Positions 1 to 8,038 of a stretch of DNA of 64,000 bases are shown here, piece after piece (position 1 is the first letter of the stretch; each line of letters begins with the position of its first letter). The notes beneath the pieces are model-generated. The model was given only the letters and a program-made list of their open reading frames with translations. It ran no database searches and was not told where the DNA came from. A program made the translations under genes and the position numbers. The DNA is from Enterococcus termitis (GTDB taxonomy: Bacteria > Bacillota > Bacilli > Lactobacillales > Enterococcaceae): positions 62,001 to 126,000 of the forward strand of contig NZ_MIJY01000043.1 of the NCBI RefSeq assembly GCF_001730305.1. Reading direction: 5' to 3'.

Positions 1-37
1 ATATCTTCTACAAAGTAGAATTCCTCAACCGCCTTAA

Positions 38-847
38 TTATGAGCCTTTATATTGGTTATGGAGTACTACTTGTGAGTTGTAGTTGTGTGCATCTTTATT
101 AAAAGTTGGTTGTGGAATCCGTACATATTTTCTATAGGCAATGCGTTTCTCCCAAATGAGCTCTTTTTCTTTAGGGTAGGCACGATGTTGATATATAGGA
201 TAAGCAGCTAAAATATTTTTGGCTTGAGGATTCAATGGATAGATATAACGAAACATCCGACCATTTATTTTTTCAATTCCTTTATAGTTGCAAAATTCAT
301 GTGTAAGCCAATTTCTTTTTTGTACACCGTCCCATTTAGCATTTTCTTCTAAAAGAATTCTTGCACTTCGCGGATGAATCTTCTCGAAGGTTTGCTTATC
401 ACGATAGACGCTAGTTTTGAAAAAACCTCCGTAATAAAAGTTAGATGCTTGATAAACATAGCCGCATTTCCCTTCAATTCCATCAGCCAATGTATATAAA
501 AATAAGCATTCAGTATTGGATTGAAGCCACTTTCTCAAAAGAGAGAGAGCCATGCTTCCAAAATAATGGGTTTCATTCATTTCAGGCAAGAAACACATTT
601 TCCCGATTTCTAGATAATCAGTAGTTTTTAATGAATGTTGAGGGAACAGTTTATGAATGGTTTGAAGTGGTTGAGTTCCCCAACCTAGTTCTACAACTCC
701 TAAGAGTCTTTTTTTGGCATAAATACCTAAGAAGTATCGACACAGACGAGGCATTATTTTTGAATAGTGATAGGTACGGATAAATTCACAAGCTAATTCT
801 TTTTCCACAGGCTTAATCTGTAGTTCGGATTTTATTATAAGAATCAT
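38..847 (-). CDS. Mom-like (GNAT-fold) DNA-modification protein
   Basis: 269 residues. The middle and C-terminal parts resemble the Mom family of phage proteins, GNAT-like enzymes that modify adenine in phage DNA to escape restriction. What I see: an N-terminal RTYHYSK stretch, a GVVELGWG strand, and a GYVYQASNFYYGG segment like the Y-Q-A-x-N-(F/W) block of GNAT-type Mom proteins, followed by a basic, aromatic C-terminus. There is no signal peptide or membrane segment. A purine-rich AGAGGG directly abuts the ATG, so translation may really begin a few codons later. It stands alone, close to the window edge, and reads as phage- or mobile-element-derived. It could be another GNAT-type acyltransferase; the family assignment is from motif memory, not a search. 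Confidence 0.55.
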   Translation of the reverse strand: MILIIKSELQIKPVEKELACEFIRTYHYSKIMPRLCRYFLGIYAKKRLLGVVELGWGTQPLQTIHKLFPQHSLKTTDYLEIGKMCFLPEMNETHYFGSMALSLLRKWLQSNTECLFLYTLADGIEGKCGYVYQASNFYYGGFFKTSVYRDKQTFEKIHPRSARILLEENAKWDGVQKRNWLTHEFCNYKGIEKINGRMFRYIYPLNPQAKNILAAYPIYQHRAYPKEKELIWEKRIAYRKYVRIPQPTFNKDAHNYNSQVVLHNQYKGS

Positions 848-867
848 CCCTCTTTCTTGTTGAAACG

Positions 868-898
868 CAAAAAAAGGTGTTACTGTTTTAGTAACACC
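868..898 (-). terminator. Rho-independent terminator, minus strand
   Basis: A perfect 8-bp stem (GGTGTTAC/GTAACACC) with a 7-base loop is followed on the minus strand by a run of T. It lies upstream of the Mom-like gene, so it would end minus-strand transcription arriving from the right, where no complete gene remains. The source gene may have been lost. Confidence 0.7.
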
Positions 899-1172
899 TG
901 AATAGAAGTATTCATTCTTCTATCAGTCTTTTTTGGTGTTAATTGGTGTCAATTTAATCCGTGGTAGTCCATTTTCATCCTTTTAAGTCCATAGCGCATA
1001 GAGCTAAACCCTTGATATATAAGGATTATTGAGGATGAAGAAATATTGAAATACCCTAAGTCGTTGCTCAAAACGTTAATTGTTGGAGTCGTTGCGAATT
1101 TGTTCGCTTACGAATTCAATATGGGACGGAGTTTTCGCAAGAAACTGAGTACCATTCAATTACAATGTTTAA
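899..1172. other. Intergenic stretch, possible mobile-element edge
   Basis: No convincing gene. A weak plus-strand reading frame from a TTG at 1046 (a basic start, then a hydrophobic stretch) has no good ribosome binding site and runs into the terminator hairpin at 1173-1205 without a stop, so it looks like a truncated remnant. The AT-rich block around 1010-1040 could be an attachment-site scar beside the Mom-like gene, but no second copy was found in the window. Confidence 0.3.
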
Positions 1173-1205
1173 GACACTTTCCAAATTTTGGAAGGTGTCT
1201 TTTTT
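1173..1205 (+). terminator. Terminator directly before the lipoprotein ORF
   Basis: A 10-bp stem (GACACTTTCC/GGAAGGTGTC, one G-U pair) with a 7-base loop and six T residues. The T tract ends one base before the ATG at 1206. The right arm GGAAGG would also serve as the ribosome binding site, so the hairpin could both terminate and hide translation. Confidence 0.75.
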
Positions 1206-1685
1206 ATGCATCCCATCCATCAAATTATATTACGATTAGTATTTTTATCTGTGTCATTAAGTGGATGTTCAAGCAAATTTGGGAAAGAAAAGTCTTCTGT
1301 AGCTTCTAGTAGTTCAAGTACTGTTAAAATTACTAAATCAAGTAGTTCACAAACTCAAGAGAGCACGCATTCTAATACTTCTAGCTCGATAACGAAACAG
1401 AGTGTTAATCAAGATAATAATAACAGAATCGATGATTCAACCCAATCGACTTCAGAGCAGAATGTAGTAAATGAGGCACAATTACAGCCGACTTCGGAGC
1501 AGGATGAAACAAATACAGATTGGAAAAATAAATTTGAAAATACATTATATGAAAATTATAAAGTAACCGTTAAAGAGTACGTTGACTATGGAAATGGTTA
1601 TTTCGGAGTTTTTGTAAACGAAGTTGATACAGGGGACAATGCTTATGTAACCGTTAATTCAGCAACAGGCAATTTTCATGGGTAA
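1206..1685 (+). CDS. Small Ser/Thr/Asn-rich lipoprotein
   Basis: About 159 residues from the ATG at 1206; a TTG at 1188 inside the terminator hairpin is less likely. The N-terminus has a short hydrophobic segment ending in a lipobox L-S-G-C (Cys21), so the product should be lipidated and anchored outside the membrane. Residues about 25-100 are a low-complexity linker rich in Ser, Thr, Gln and Asn. The last 55 residues form a compact domain starting near WKNKFENTLYENY that I do not recognise beyond its similarity in style to enterococcal lipoproteins. The signal peptide is poorly charged (no Lys), and the start sits right behind a terminator, so the 5' end may have been rearranged. Function unknown. 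Confidence 0.6.
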   Translation: MHPIHQIILRLVFLSVSLSGCSSKFGKEKSSVASSSSSTVKITKSSSSQTQESTHSNTSSSITKQSVNQDNNNRIDDSTQSTSEQNVVNEAQLQPTSEQDETNTDWKNKFENTLYENYKVTVKEYVDYGNGYFGVFVNEVDTGDNAYVTVNSATGNFHG

Positions 1686-1722
1686 GCATGAGCATATCTA
1701 AAAAATGAATATTTTTTGTTAG

Positions 1723-1762
1723 AGACTTTTTAGGCTATTCAATTACCTAGAAGTCTTTTTTA
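1723..1762 (+). terminator. Terminator after the lipoprotein
   Basis: AGACTTTTTAGG pairs with CCTAGAAGTCT (one mismatch or bulge) and is followed by six T residues, 40 bases after the lipoprotein stop. Confidence 0.7.
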
Positions 1763-2103
1763 TATAACTACGATTACCTAAATTTTGTTTTTGACAGGTT
1801 TTTAAGGGGTACTTCTCTGTTTCCATCATTTATCTAGATTTCACGTGAGTGTGATATGACTCAAAGATTTTATGTCCACTCGCTTTTTTCTGGCACGGAT
1901 TCAAAACAATCGTTTTGACATCTAAGCAATACTGGTCTCTTTGGAAAATAGAAATAGTGTGAGTATCACATAATCCGTGAAACTTTTTAAGTTAAGGTAT
2001 CTACTGAGACCGATTACTACAAAAAAGGCTACCAAATAAATCATTAATAAAAATACGTCTATTCAAGCTGATAAACTAAGTTTAAAGATAGCGAGGTGAT
2101 TAA
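1763..2103. other. Upstream region of the RiPP operon, with a degenerate dispersed repeat
   Basis: Bases about 1815-1900 are a diverged copy of a dispersed terminator-type repeat also seen at 11755-11825 and 52220-52341 (shared words TTCCATCATTTATCT and CACGTGAGTG). The hairpin is partly decayed here. The promoter of the precursor gene must lie between here and 2090, but I could not pick -35/-10 boxes or a LytTR direct repeat with confidence. The ribosome binding site GAGGTGAT is at 2093-2100. Confidence 0.4.
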
Positions 2104-2214
2104 ATGCTTAAGTTTGCAACTAAGAAAGCTGCTAAGACAGGTTGTGTCTCTGTAGGTCCGTTGTTCTGCGTATCAGTGGGTAACTACATCAAAGAGATCA
2201 AAAAAACTGTTTAA
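2104..2214 (+). CDS. RiPP precursor peptide with duplicated CVSVG core
   Basis: A 36-residue ORF with a strong ribosome binding site (GAGGTG, 7 bases before ATG). The N-terminus (MLKFATKKAAKT) is short and basic and looks like a leader. The core holds the only two cysteines, Cys14 and Cys22, each opening an identical pentapeptide: CVSVG-PLF-CVSVG. A Lys-rich tail follows. It lies directly before a radical-SAM/SPASM maturase operon with ABC exporter and immunity-type transporter, so I infer a ribosomally made, post-translationally modified peptide. Thioether (sactipeptide- or ranthipeptide-type) crosslinks from each Cys to a nearby residue are the natural guess. Whether it is an antimicrobial or a signal for the adjacent Agr-type sensor is open. 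I do not match it to a named family. Confidence 0.75.
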   Translation: MLKFATKKAAKTGCVSVGPLFCVSVGNYIKEIKKTV

Positions 2215-2227
2215 TGCAGTTTCTACC

Positions 2228-2256
2228 CAACTAGCTCTGAGGTTGGAAGCTAGTTG
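2228..2256 (+). promoter_or_regulatory. Hairpin behind the precursor gene
   Basis: A perfect 9-bp stem (CAACTAGCT/AGCTAGTTG) with an 11-base loop, 13 bases after the precursor stop and without a T run. Such stems between a peptide gene and its processing genes commonly protect or attenuate mRNA so that the precursor is made in excess. That role is inferred. Confidence 0.6.
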
Positions 2257-2358
2257 ATGACCTCCATGAGCTGATCACCAATAGCATAGTAAAAAATGGC
2301 TTCGGGAACATTTACCTGTTGTTGGTGAAAGCGAATGGACTAAAGTGAGGAAGAAGAG

Positions 2359-2952
2359 ATGAATAAGAAAGTTTTCTATGATTCGATTATCAGTATGGGC
2401 TTTACAATAGTTACAAGTGTAGTACTTGTGACGTTAGTTCTTTTTTCTCGAATTGTGTTGAAAATTGATAATGTTTTATTGACATTGACCGTTCCCACAA
2501 TTGTCAGCTTAGTTATTGTTCCTTATGTGATCTCAAAGATTTCAGGAACAGTGACCATGTCTTTCAAACTGGATGACCGTAACAAGATTATTTTGATGAT
2601 TTTCTTTTTTTCACTATTTGCATTCGTCTATGTTGGATCAGAAAACATTAACTTACCAACAAATCAGAAAATTATCATAATCATTCATTTTTTAATGATT
2701 GCATTTGCCGAAGAATTTTTCTATCGATACTTTATTTTTAATATTATTAGTCAAAATGCTAGATGTGTTCACACTGTAATCATAACCTCATTAATATTCG
2801 CTTTTGTAGGGCATATAAGTGAGCCCTTTTTAGATAATTTACTATACAGACTACCGCTGGGTATATTATTTTCAGTGATTCGAGTTTGGAGTAAATCAAT
2901 TTCCGTTCCAACTGTGATTCATGCTATATATAATTTATTAATCATTATTTGA
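2359..2952 (+). CDS. CPBP-family intramembrane protease (RiPP locus)
   Basis: 197 residues, strongly hydrophobic, about six membrane segments. The family motif EExxxR is present (Glu118, Glu119, Arg123 in AEEFFYRYF), with the two further conserved histidines at about His152 (GHIS) and His188 (HAIYN). CPBP (Abi/CaaX-type) proteases are glutamate intramembrane peptidases that often sit in bacteriocin loci, where they give self-immunity or cut leader peptides. It is first after the precursor and overlaps or abuts the next gene. Because the exporter here has no peptidase domain, this protein is the best candidate in the locus for leader removal. Immunity is the alternative. Confidence 0.8.
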   Translation: MNKKVFYDSIISMGFTIVTSVVLVTLVLFSRIVLKIDNVLLTLTVPTIVSLVIVPYVISKISGTVTMSFKLDDRNKIILMIFFFSLFAFVYVGSENINLPTNQKIIIIIHFLMIAFAEEFFYRYFIFNIISQNARCVHTVIITSLIFAFVGHISEPFLDNLLYRLPLGILFSVIRVWSKSISVPTVIHAIYNLLIII

Positions 2953-2966
2953 AGGAGTTGATCAAA

Positions 2967-3422
2967 GTGAAAAGTAAAAAAACGTATGCTATTGTCATTG
3001 CTGCATTATTATTGGTTGTAGATTTGAGCTATGTGTTGTTATCTATACAAGCACAAAATTTCTTCTCTATGCTGCTATTATTAGTTCTGATACCATGTGT
3101 ACTCTTTGCAGTAGCGACTTCTGGAGTATCTTCGATGTTATTCCAACAAGCAAAGCGAGTTTTTGTAGCGGCTGTATCTGGCGCTTTGTTTGGAGTTTTA
3201 CTATCATTTCTCACATCTTATATTATGAAGGGACACAACTTAGCAAGTTTAAGTGCAAATACACAAAGAATAGCTGGCGCCAATGAAAATCTTGATATCT
3301 CTAATATTTCAGTAAATATTGGATTTGGCTCTATTTTGATGATTGGCTTTTTTACATTTATTCTTATTTATCTCATGGATCGTTTTGTTTTTAAGAACAA
3401 GGAGGTAGAACATGCGTTTTAA
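2967..3422 (+). CDS. Small integral membrane protein of the RiPP locus
   Basis: About 151 residues from a GTG at 2967, chosen because GAAGGAG lies nine bases before it; an upstream TTG overlapping the previous stop has no such site. Four hydrophobic segments are visible (near residues 8-25, 32-52, 60-82 and 115-138), with an extracytoplasmic-looking loop between the last two. The end overlaps the radical-SAM gene by 11 bases, so the two are translationally coupled. I recognise no family. Position suggests an accessory or immunity membrane protein. Confidence 0.6.
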   Translation: MKSKKTYAIVIAALLLVVDLSYVLLSIQAQNFFSMLLLLVLIPCVLFAVATSGVSSMLFQQAKRVFVAAVSGALFGVLLSFLTSYIMKGHNLASLSANTQRIAGANENLDISNISVNIGFGSILMIGFFTFILIYLMDRFVFKNKEVEHAF

Positions 3423-4641
3423 TGATGATGTAAGAGTTACACAGTTTAATGATACAGATTTATTGTATCAGCTAAGTAATGGTGTGGTTTTGGGCTTAGC
3501 GAAAGGGACGGTCGATTTGATTAGCTCTTTATCCTTAAAGGAAGACTTCAACACAACAGAGCTCATAGAAGTATATGAGCAGTTGCAAGAAGCGGATTTT
3601 TTTGAAACAGGAGATACTGATGTAAAAAAAGTAAGTAATTCTCAGGTAGTAACTGCATACTTACATCTGACGAACAAATGTAATTTGCATTGTGTGGGTT
3701 GCTATTCTTTTGATGACAAACGTAATGTTGCACCAGATATGACCACTGATGAAATTTATTTAGCTCTTGATCAATTGGAAGAAGTGGGGATTACCAATTT
3801 AGTCTTTTCGGGTGGGGAACCTCTACTAAGAAACGATATTGTTGCTATTGCTAAATATGCGAAAGAGAAATGTTCTATCTCAAATATTGTGATGATTACT
3901 AATGGAACAGTATTCAATGAAGCGAAGATACTCGAGATATCAAATTTCATCGATAGTGTTTCAGTTTCTCTTGATACTTATTCAGCAGAATGTCCCTCAT
4001 TTATTAGAGATGAAGGCATATTTAGTAGGATTATGAGGACCGTTGATTTCTTTAAAACTACCAAAGTAAAAGTCACTATTTTACCTACGCTACATCATGG
4101 AAATATGTCTGATATTCATAAATACATTGAGCTTTCAGATAAAACAGGAGTTGAAATTAGTTTTAGCCTTCTATCTGGCTGTGCAGAGGGAGAGCTTAAA
4201 GACTATTTACCGACAGAATTGGATATTCAATCATTGAGTAGATATGTCCTTGCTGGAGCAGTCTCGCTTGATGATACACAGATCGGCAGTAATTGCTTAA
4301 CCGCACAGGATTATTGTGGTGCGGGCGAATCACTAATTGCAATTGGAACAGAGGGAAATCTATATCCATGCCACATGCTTATGGATGATCAATTAAGCTT
4401 AGGAAATATTCGCGATGGACGCATCTCGGAGTATTTAAGTAGAAAAAGTGAAAGAAACGCTTTTCTAGGCAATATTTCAGTAGATTCTATTGAAGGAGGC
4501 TGCCAGCAATGCGAAGCTAGATATTTATGCGGAGGTGGTTGCCGGGCGCGTGCCTCATATGCTAGTGATGTTAGAGACAGAGACCCATATTGTTCTTTGT
4601 TTAAGGACTATTATATGTCCGTCCTAGAGATGATAACTTAA
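3412..4641 (+). CDS. Radical-SAM/SPASM peptide maturase
   Basis: 409 residues. Residues 1-65 look like a PqqD-like RiPP recognition element that would hold the leader. The radical SAM motif is Cys90-x3-Cys94-x2-Cys97 (TNKCNLHCVGCY), followed by a GGEPLL SAM-binding segment. The C-terminal third is a SPASM domain with its own cysteines (DYCGAGES, YPCHM, GGCQQCEARYLCGGGC, DPYC) for auxiliary iron-sulfur clusters. The layout matches sactisynthases such as AlbA, including the GNLYPCHM...LSLGNIRDG block. It should install thioether links on the precursor at 2104-2214, in the cytoplasm and before export. The exact chemistry (alpha versus beta/gamma carbon) cannot be read from sequence. Confidence 0.85.
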   Translation: MRFNDDVRVTQFNDTDLLYQLSNGVVLGLAKGTVDLISSLSLKEDFNTTELIEVYEQLQEADFFETGDTDVKKVSNSQVVTAYLHLTNKCNLHCVGCYSFDDKRNVAPDMTTDEIYLALDQLEEVGITNLVFSGGEPLLRNDIVAIAKYAKEKCSISNIVMITNGTVFNEAKILEISNFIDSVSVSLDTYSAECPSFIRDEGIFSRIMRTVDFFKTTKVKVTILPTLHHGNMSDIHKYIELSDKTGVEISFSLLSGCAEGELKDYLPTELDIQSLSRYVLAGAVSLDDTQIGSNCLTAQDYCGAGESLIAIGTEGNLYPCHMLMDDQLSLGNIRDGRISEYLSRKSERNAFLGNISVDSIEGGCQQCEARYLCGGGCRARASYASDVRDRDPYCSLFKDYYMSVLEMIT

Positions 4642-4653
4642 GGTCGATAGCAT

Positions 4654-6291
4654 ATGAAAACTATTTTTAAAAGAGTAGCAACCTTAATTTTATTCTTAAT
4701 AGGCTTATCCATTCTCATAGGGATGTCTGATGTTTATTTTGCAAATGCAATTCAAAATCTAATTGATTCCATTGTAGACTTAAATAAATCTAAATTATAT
4801 AGATATATATTCCTACTCTTAGGCTTCTTATGTATACAATTTACGCTTAATTTCAGCTTGACTATCGTGGCGTCGAGACTGACTGAAAAGTTTCATATTT
4901 TAATCAAGCAGAAGCTCGTCAAGTATCTGATCAATGGCAATAGACACGAGCTAACTAACATGACCAGTAGTGAAAAACTCAACCTTTTTGAATACGATCT
5001 TGAATTATATGAGCAATACTATTTTCAGAATTTAATTTCATTGATCCAAAATATTTTTGTTCTTGGTTTTAGTTTGAGTTTTCTTTTTATGACGTGTAAG
5101 TTAATGGCACTTACTGTGGTGATAGCTACTGTTCTAGTCATTTTCTTGCCCAGTTTTTTTGGGAAGAAAATCGATTATTTGACCTCTCAGTATTCAAGCT
5201 CTAAAAGCATTTTTCTAACAAAATTGACGGATATTATTTCAGGCTATGACGATATAGTCAGTTTTTGTGCTGAAAAATCTTTCTACATGAATGCGAGTCA
5301 TTCAATCAAGAAAATGGAAAAAGACGAGAAGAATATGAATGTGCAGCTTGGAATATTGGGGCAGGTTATTTCGACTAGTCAGTACATGACGCTAATCGCT
5401 TGTTTCTGTGTAGGTGGATTTTTGGTCTTTTGGGGTGAGATGACATTGGGGATGTTGGTTGCGTCGGTTCAAATCACAAATTCAGTGATACAGCCCTCAC
5501 AACAATTATCTACTTCTATCTTGGAAATAATGGGCAGTAAATCAATTCGGAATAAGATTGATCAGATTATTAATACTCAGGCAATTAAAATAGATTCTGA
5601 CATAGAGATGACTAGACAGGTCAAACTGGATAAGGTTTCGGTAAATTCTTCGGAGAATAAGAAACTTCTTCAGGATATCGAATTAACGTTTGAATTTGGG
5701 AAAAAATACGCCGTTATTGGACAAAGTGGTGCTGGAAAGACATCGTTATTAAATTTATTGGCAGGAAATTATGATTGTTATGAAGGAGAAATACTGATTG
5801 ATGGCTCTCTGTATAGAAAAGATAGGGGACAATTAAACGTAACTTATGTTCGACAATCTCCCTATTTGTTTAAGGAAACAATTAGTAAGAATGTAACGAT
5901 GCTATCAAATCATCAAACTAGGGAAATTAATGATGCATTAATCAAGGTTGCCTTTTTCTCAGATAAAAATATTGATGAAATTGCCGTTGATTCATTGTCA
6001 GGTGGTGAGAAACAGCGTATTTCTATCGCTAGGTCATATTTAAAAAAATCCACATTCCTTCTTTTAGATGAAATTTCATCCTCACTTGATTTTCAGACAA
6101 AACAAACTGTGATGACAAATATTTGTGAAGCAATGAAAGGAACGGTGGTTTTTGTTACTCACGATTTATCCAAAGAAGTACTGACTCTAGTAGATCAAAT
6201 AATTGTGATGAATAATGGCAGGATTGTAGGAATGGGTGACTATAGGACATTGTTAGATTCCAATTTACTGCCACTAGCATCTACAGAATAG
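4654..6291 (+). CDS. ABC exporter (fused membrane and ATPase domains)
   Basis: 545 residues. Residues 1-300 form an ABC type-1 membrane domain with about six helices. Residues 320-545 form the ATPase, with Walker A GQSGAGKT (356-363), signature LSGGE (448-452) and Walker B FLLLDE ending at 473. There is no N-terminal C39 peptidase domain, so it cannot remove a leader itself. Sitting 12 bases after the maturase, it most likely pumps the modified peptide across the membrane as a homodimer. Confidence 0.8.
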   Translation: MKTIFKRVATLILFLIGLSILIGMSDVYFANAIQNLIDSIVDLNKSKLYRYIFLLLGFLCIQFTLNFSLTIVASRLTEKFHILIKQKLVKYLINGNRHELTNMTSSEKLNLFEYDLELYEQYYFQNLISLIQNIFVLGFSLSFLFMTCKLMALTVVIATVLVIFLPSFFGKKIDYLTSQYSSSKSIFLTKLTDIISGYDDIVSFCAEKSFYMNASHSIKKMEKDEKNMNVQLGILGQVISTSQYMTLIACFCVGGFLVFWGEMTLGMLVASVQITNSVIQPSQQLSTSILEIMGSKSIRNKIDQIINTQAIKIDSDIEMTRQVKLDKVSVNSSENKKLLQDIELTFEFGKKYAVIGQSGAGKTSLLNLLAGNYDCYEGEILIDGSLYRKDRGQLNVTYVRQSPYLFKETISKNVTMLSNHQTREINDALIKVAFFSDKNIDEIAVDSLSGGEKQRISIARSYLKKSTFLLLDEISSSLDFQTKQTVMTNICEAMKGTVVFVTHDLSKEVLTLVDQIIVMNNGRIVGMGDYRTLLDSNLLPLASTE

Positions 6292-6310
6292 GAACTTGAG
6301 GTGATATTTA

Positions 6311-7174
6311 ATGATGGAAACAATGGTAGAGATAAGAGAGCTGAAAAAACAATATGGTGATCACCTTGTCTTGGAGGCTGTTGATCTTAAAATTAAAAAA
6401 GGTGAGATTGTTGGACTGATTGGAAAAAACGGTAGTGGAAAAACGACCTTAATGAAAATGATTCTAGGATTCACTCAAAAAGATCAAGGTGATATTTCTT
6501 TTTCAAGTGAAATGAAAAAAGTCGGTTATTTACTTGATTGCAAATTTTTTGATTATATGAATGGATATGAAAATTTGAAAGTGATTCACGGATATTCTTC
6601 AGGTAAAACAAAGCCAGAGGTATTAGATAAAAAAATTAGACAGTTACTTAAATTTGTTGATTTAGCGGTTGATAATAAAGCAGTTAAGGGATATTCATTT
6701 GGAATGAAGCAGCGTTTAGGGCTAGCGTTGGCACTGATGGAGGATCCAGATCTACTAATACTCGATGAACCATTTGTTGGTTTAGATCCTGTTGGTATTG
6801 AATCTTTTATTAGATTGATAAAAGACCTTAGTAAAATTGAAAAAAAGACGATTCTTGTGTCTTCCCATCAGTTATCTGAAATAGAGCAGATATGCGATCG
6901 ATATGTACTCATTGAGAAGAAAACCTTGATCGATGTTGGAAAAGCAGATCAGGTCAAGATGAAAATCATTACTAACGGTACTGTTGAGCAACTGAACAAA
7001 ATTTTTGAAAGTAGAATTAAAATAGCTGAGGACGGTAGTATCATTATCACTAAAGATATGGAGGTACTTAATTTTATACTTGAGAATGTGTATTTTCATA
7101 AACTAAAGGTTATCGACTTTGAAATAGAGAACGATGGGTTAACGTCATTGTTTTACGAGGAGGGAAAACAATGA
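6311..7174 (+). CDS. ABC ATPase, bacteriocin-immunity type
   Basis: 287 residues. Walker A GKNGSGKT is at 38-45 and Walker B is LLILDEP. The signature is the shortened FGMKQR form instead of LSGGQ, as in BcrA/NisF-type ATPases that drive self-protection exporters. A C-terminal extension after about residue 210 is family-typical. GAGGTG precedes the first ATG. Its stop overlaps the next gene's ATG, so it should pair with the permease at 7171 to clear the peptide from the producer's membrane. Detoxification of another compound is possible. Confidence 0.8.
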   Translation: MMETMVEIRELKKQYGDHLVLEAVDLKIKKGEIVGLIGKNGSGKTTLMKMILGFTQKDQGDISFSSEMKKVGYLLDCKFFDYMNGYENLKVIHGYSSGKTKPEVLDKKIRQLLKFVDLAVDNKAVKGYSFGMKQRLGLALALMEDPDLLILDEPFVGLDPVGIESFIRLIKDLSKIEKKTILVSSHQLSEIEQICDRYVLIEKKTLIDVGKADQVKMKIITNGTVEQLNKIFESRIKIAEDGSIIITKDMEVLNFILENVYFHKLKVIDFEIENDGLTSLFYEEGKQ

Positions 7175-7923
7175 TCAATATACTGAAAACGGAATTATAT
7201 AAGCTTTATAAGAGAAAAATTTTTCTAGCAATTTTAATATTGAGCAGCTTTTCACTTTTATATTCGTTAGGCGTTTTTCTGGGTTGGGATTTTGTAGAAA
7301 TTTCTGGCGAAATAGATATAATAACCTTCTGTACGGTTATGTGGTCCTTGTTGATGATGCTTGGTATTCCATTGATTATGTTTTCTTATTTGGCTGCTTC
7401 AACTGCTGGCGGGGAAATTCAAGACGGACAAATTTTATTTGAGATTAGTCATTCAAAGTCGAGAAAAAAATTGATGATTGGAAAATTCTCGGCTATCGTC
7501 ACAATCATTTTGGTGTGCTACATTCTTAACTTCATTCTATCGAGTATATTCTATATTCTTTTTATGGCCCGATCGTCTGTCGGAAATACAGATTTTTTTT
7601 CCTTTGAGTCTTATCACGGAATCCTTCTTTTGAAAAGCTTTGCGGGAATTCTGCTGTTAATTTTTCTCTCTGCTATGGCGTTTGCTTTCTCAATTAACTT
7701 CGGCGTTTTTCGATCAATAGTTTTTGCGTTAGTTGTATATGTAGTTTTAAAAATGTTAATGTACATTCACTCAATCAACGTGTTTGTTCCAGGCTATTTG
7801 ACGCTTTTTGATAAAGCAGACTTTTCAATGCCAACATTGATCTACCAAAGCATTTTTCTGATTTTTCTCACTATAGCTGTCATAGCAGTTACTCTAAAGA
7901 ACTTCAATCACAAAGACTTTTAA
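7171..7923 (+). CDS. ABC-2 type permease, immunity partner
   Basis: 250 residues with six predicted membrane helices and a basic N-terminus (LKTELYKLYKRK) typical of ABC-2/BcrB-type permeases. It overlaps the ATPase gene by four bases. Together they resemble lantibiotic-type FEG transporters with one permease. A terminator follows, closing the biosynthetic operon before the regulatory genes. Confidence 0.75.
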   Translation: MINILKTELYKLYKRKIFLAILILSSFSLLYSLGVFLGWDFVEISGEIDIITFCTVMWSLLMMLGIPLIMFSYLAASTAGGEIQDGQILFEISHSKSRKKLMIGKFSAIVTIILVCYILNFILSSIFYILFMARSSVGNTDFFSFESYHGILLLKSFAGILLLIFLSAMAFAFSINFGVFRSIVFALVVYVVLKMLMYIHSINVFVPGYLTLFDKADFSMPTLIYQSIFLIFLTIAVIAVTLKNFNHKDF

Positions 7924-7936
7924 TAAAAATATATTT

Positions 7937-7963
7937 GACTGCGGATTGTTCGCAGTCTTTATT
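7937..7963 (+). terminator. Terminator ending the RiPP biosynthetic operon
   Basis: A perfect 7-bp stem GACTGCG/CGCAGTC with a 7-base loop and a T-rich tail. It separates the biosynthesis/immunity genes from the two-component pair. Confidence 0.8.
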
Positions 7964-7997
7964 GTTTTGTCACGCTAAACATACACAGAGCAAAATC

Positions 7998-8006
7998 TGA
8001 TATACT
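7998..8006 (+). promoter_or_regulatory. Extended -10 promoter of the regulator pair
   Basis: TGATATACT fits an extended -10 (TG-n-TATACT). No clear -35 sits 17 bases upstream. It lies 33 bases before the response-regulator ATG, indicating that the regulators have their own transcript. Confidence 0.5.
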
Positions 8007-8038
8007 AAACATAGAACGAGAGAAAAGGATGTGTTAGG

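Noticed and set aside
899-1045. Possible phage attachment site
   Set aside because: AT-rich and beside a Mom-like gene, but no matching second half-site or integrase is in the window, so it cannot be supported.
1046-1309. Plus-strand ORF of 87 codons overlapping the lipoprotein
   Set aside because: TTG start without a good ribosome binding site. It runs through a strong terminator and into the lipoprotein in another frame; at best its first half is a remnant.
1915-2095. Promoter and LytTR direct repeats for the RiPP precursor
   Set aside because: A TTGACA at 1915 lacks a -10 at the right distance, and AAGTTAAGG and AAGTTTAAAG words are not spaced like LytTR sites. The true promoter could not be chosen.
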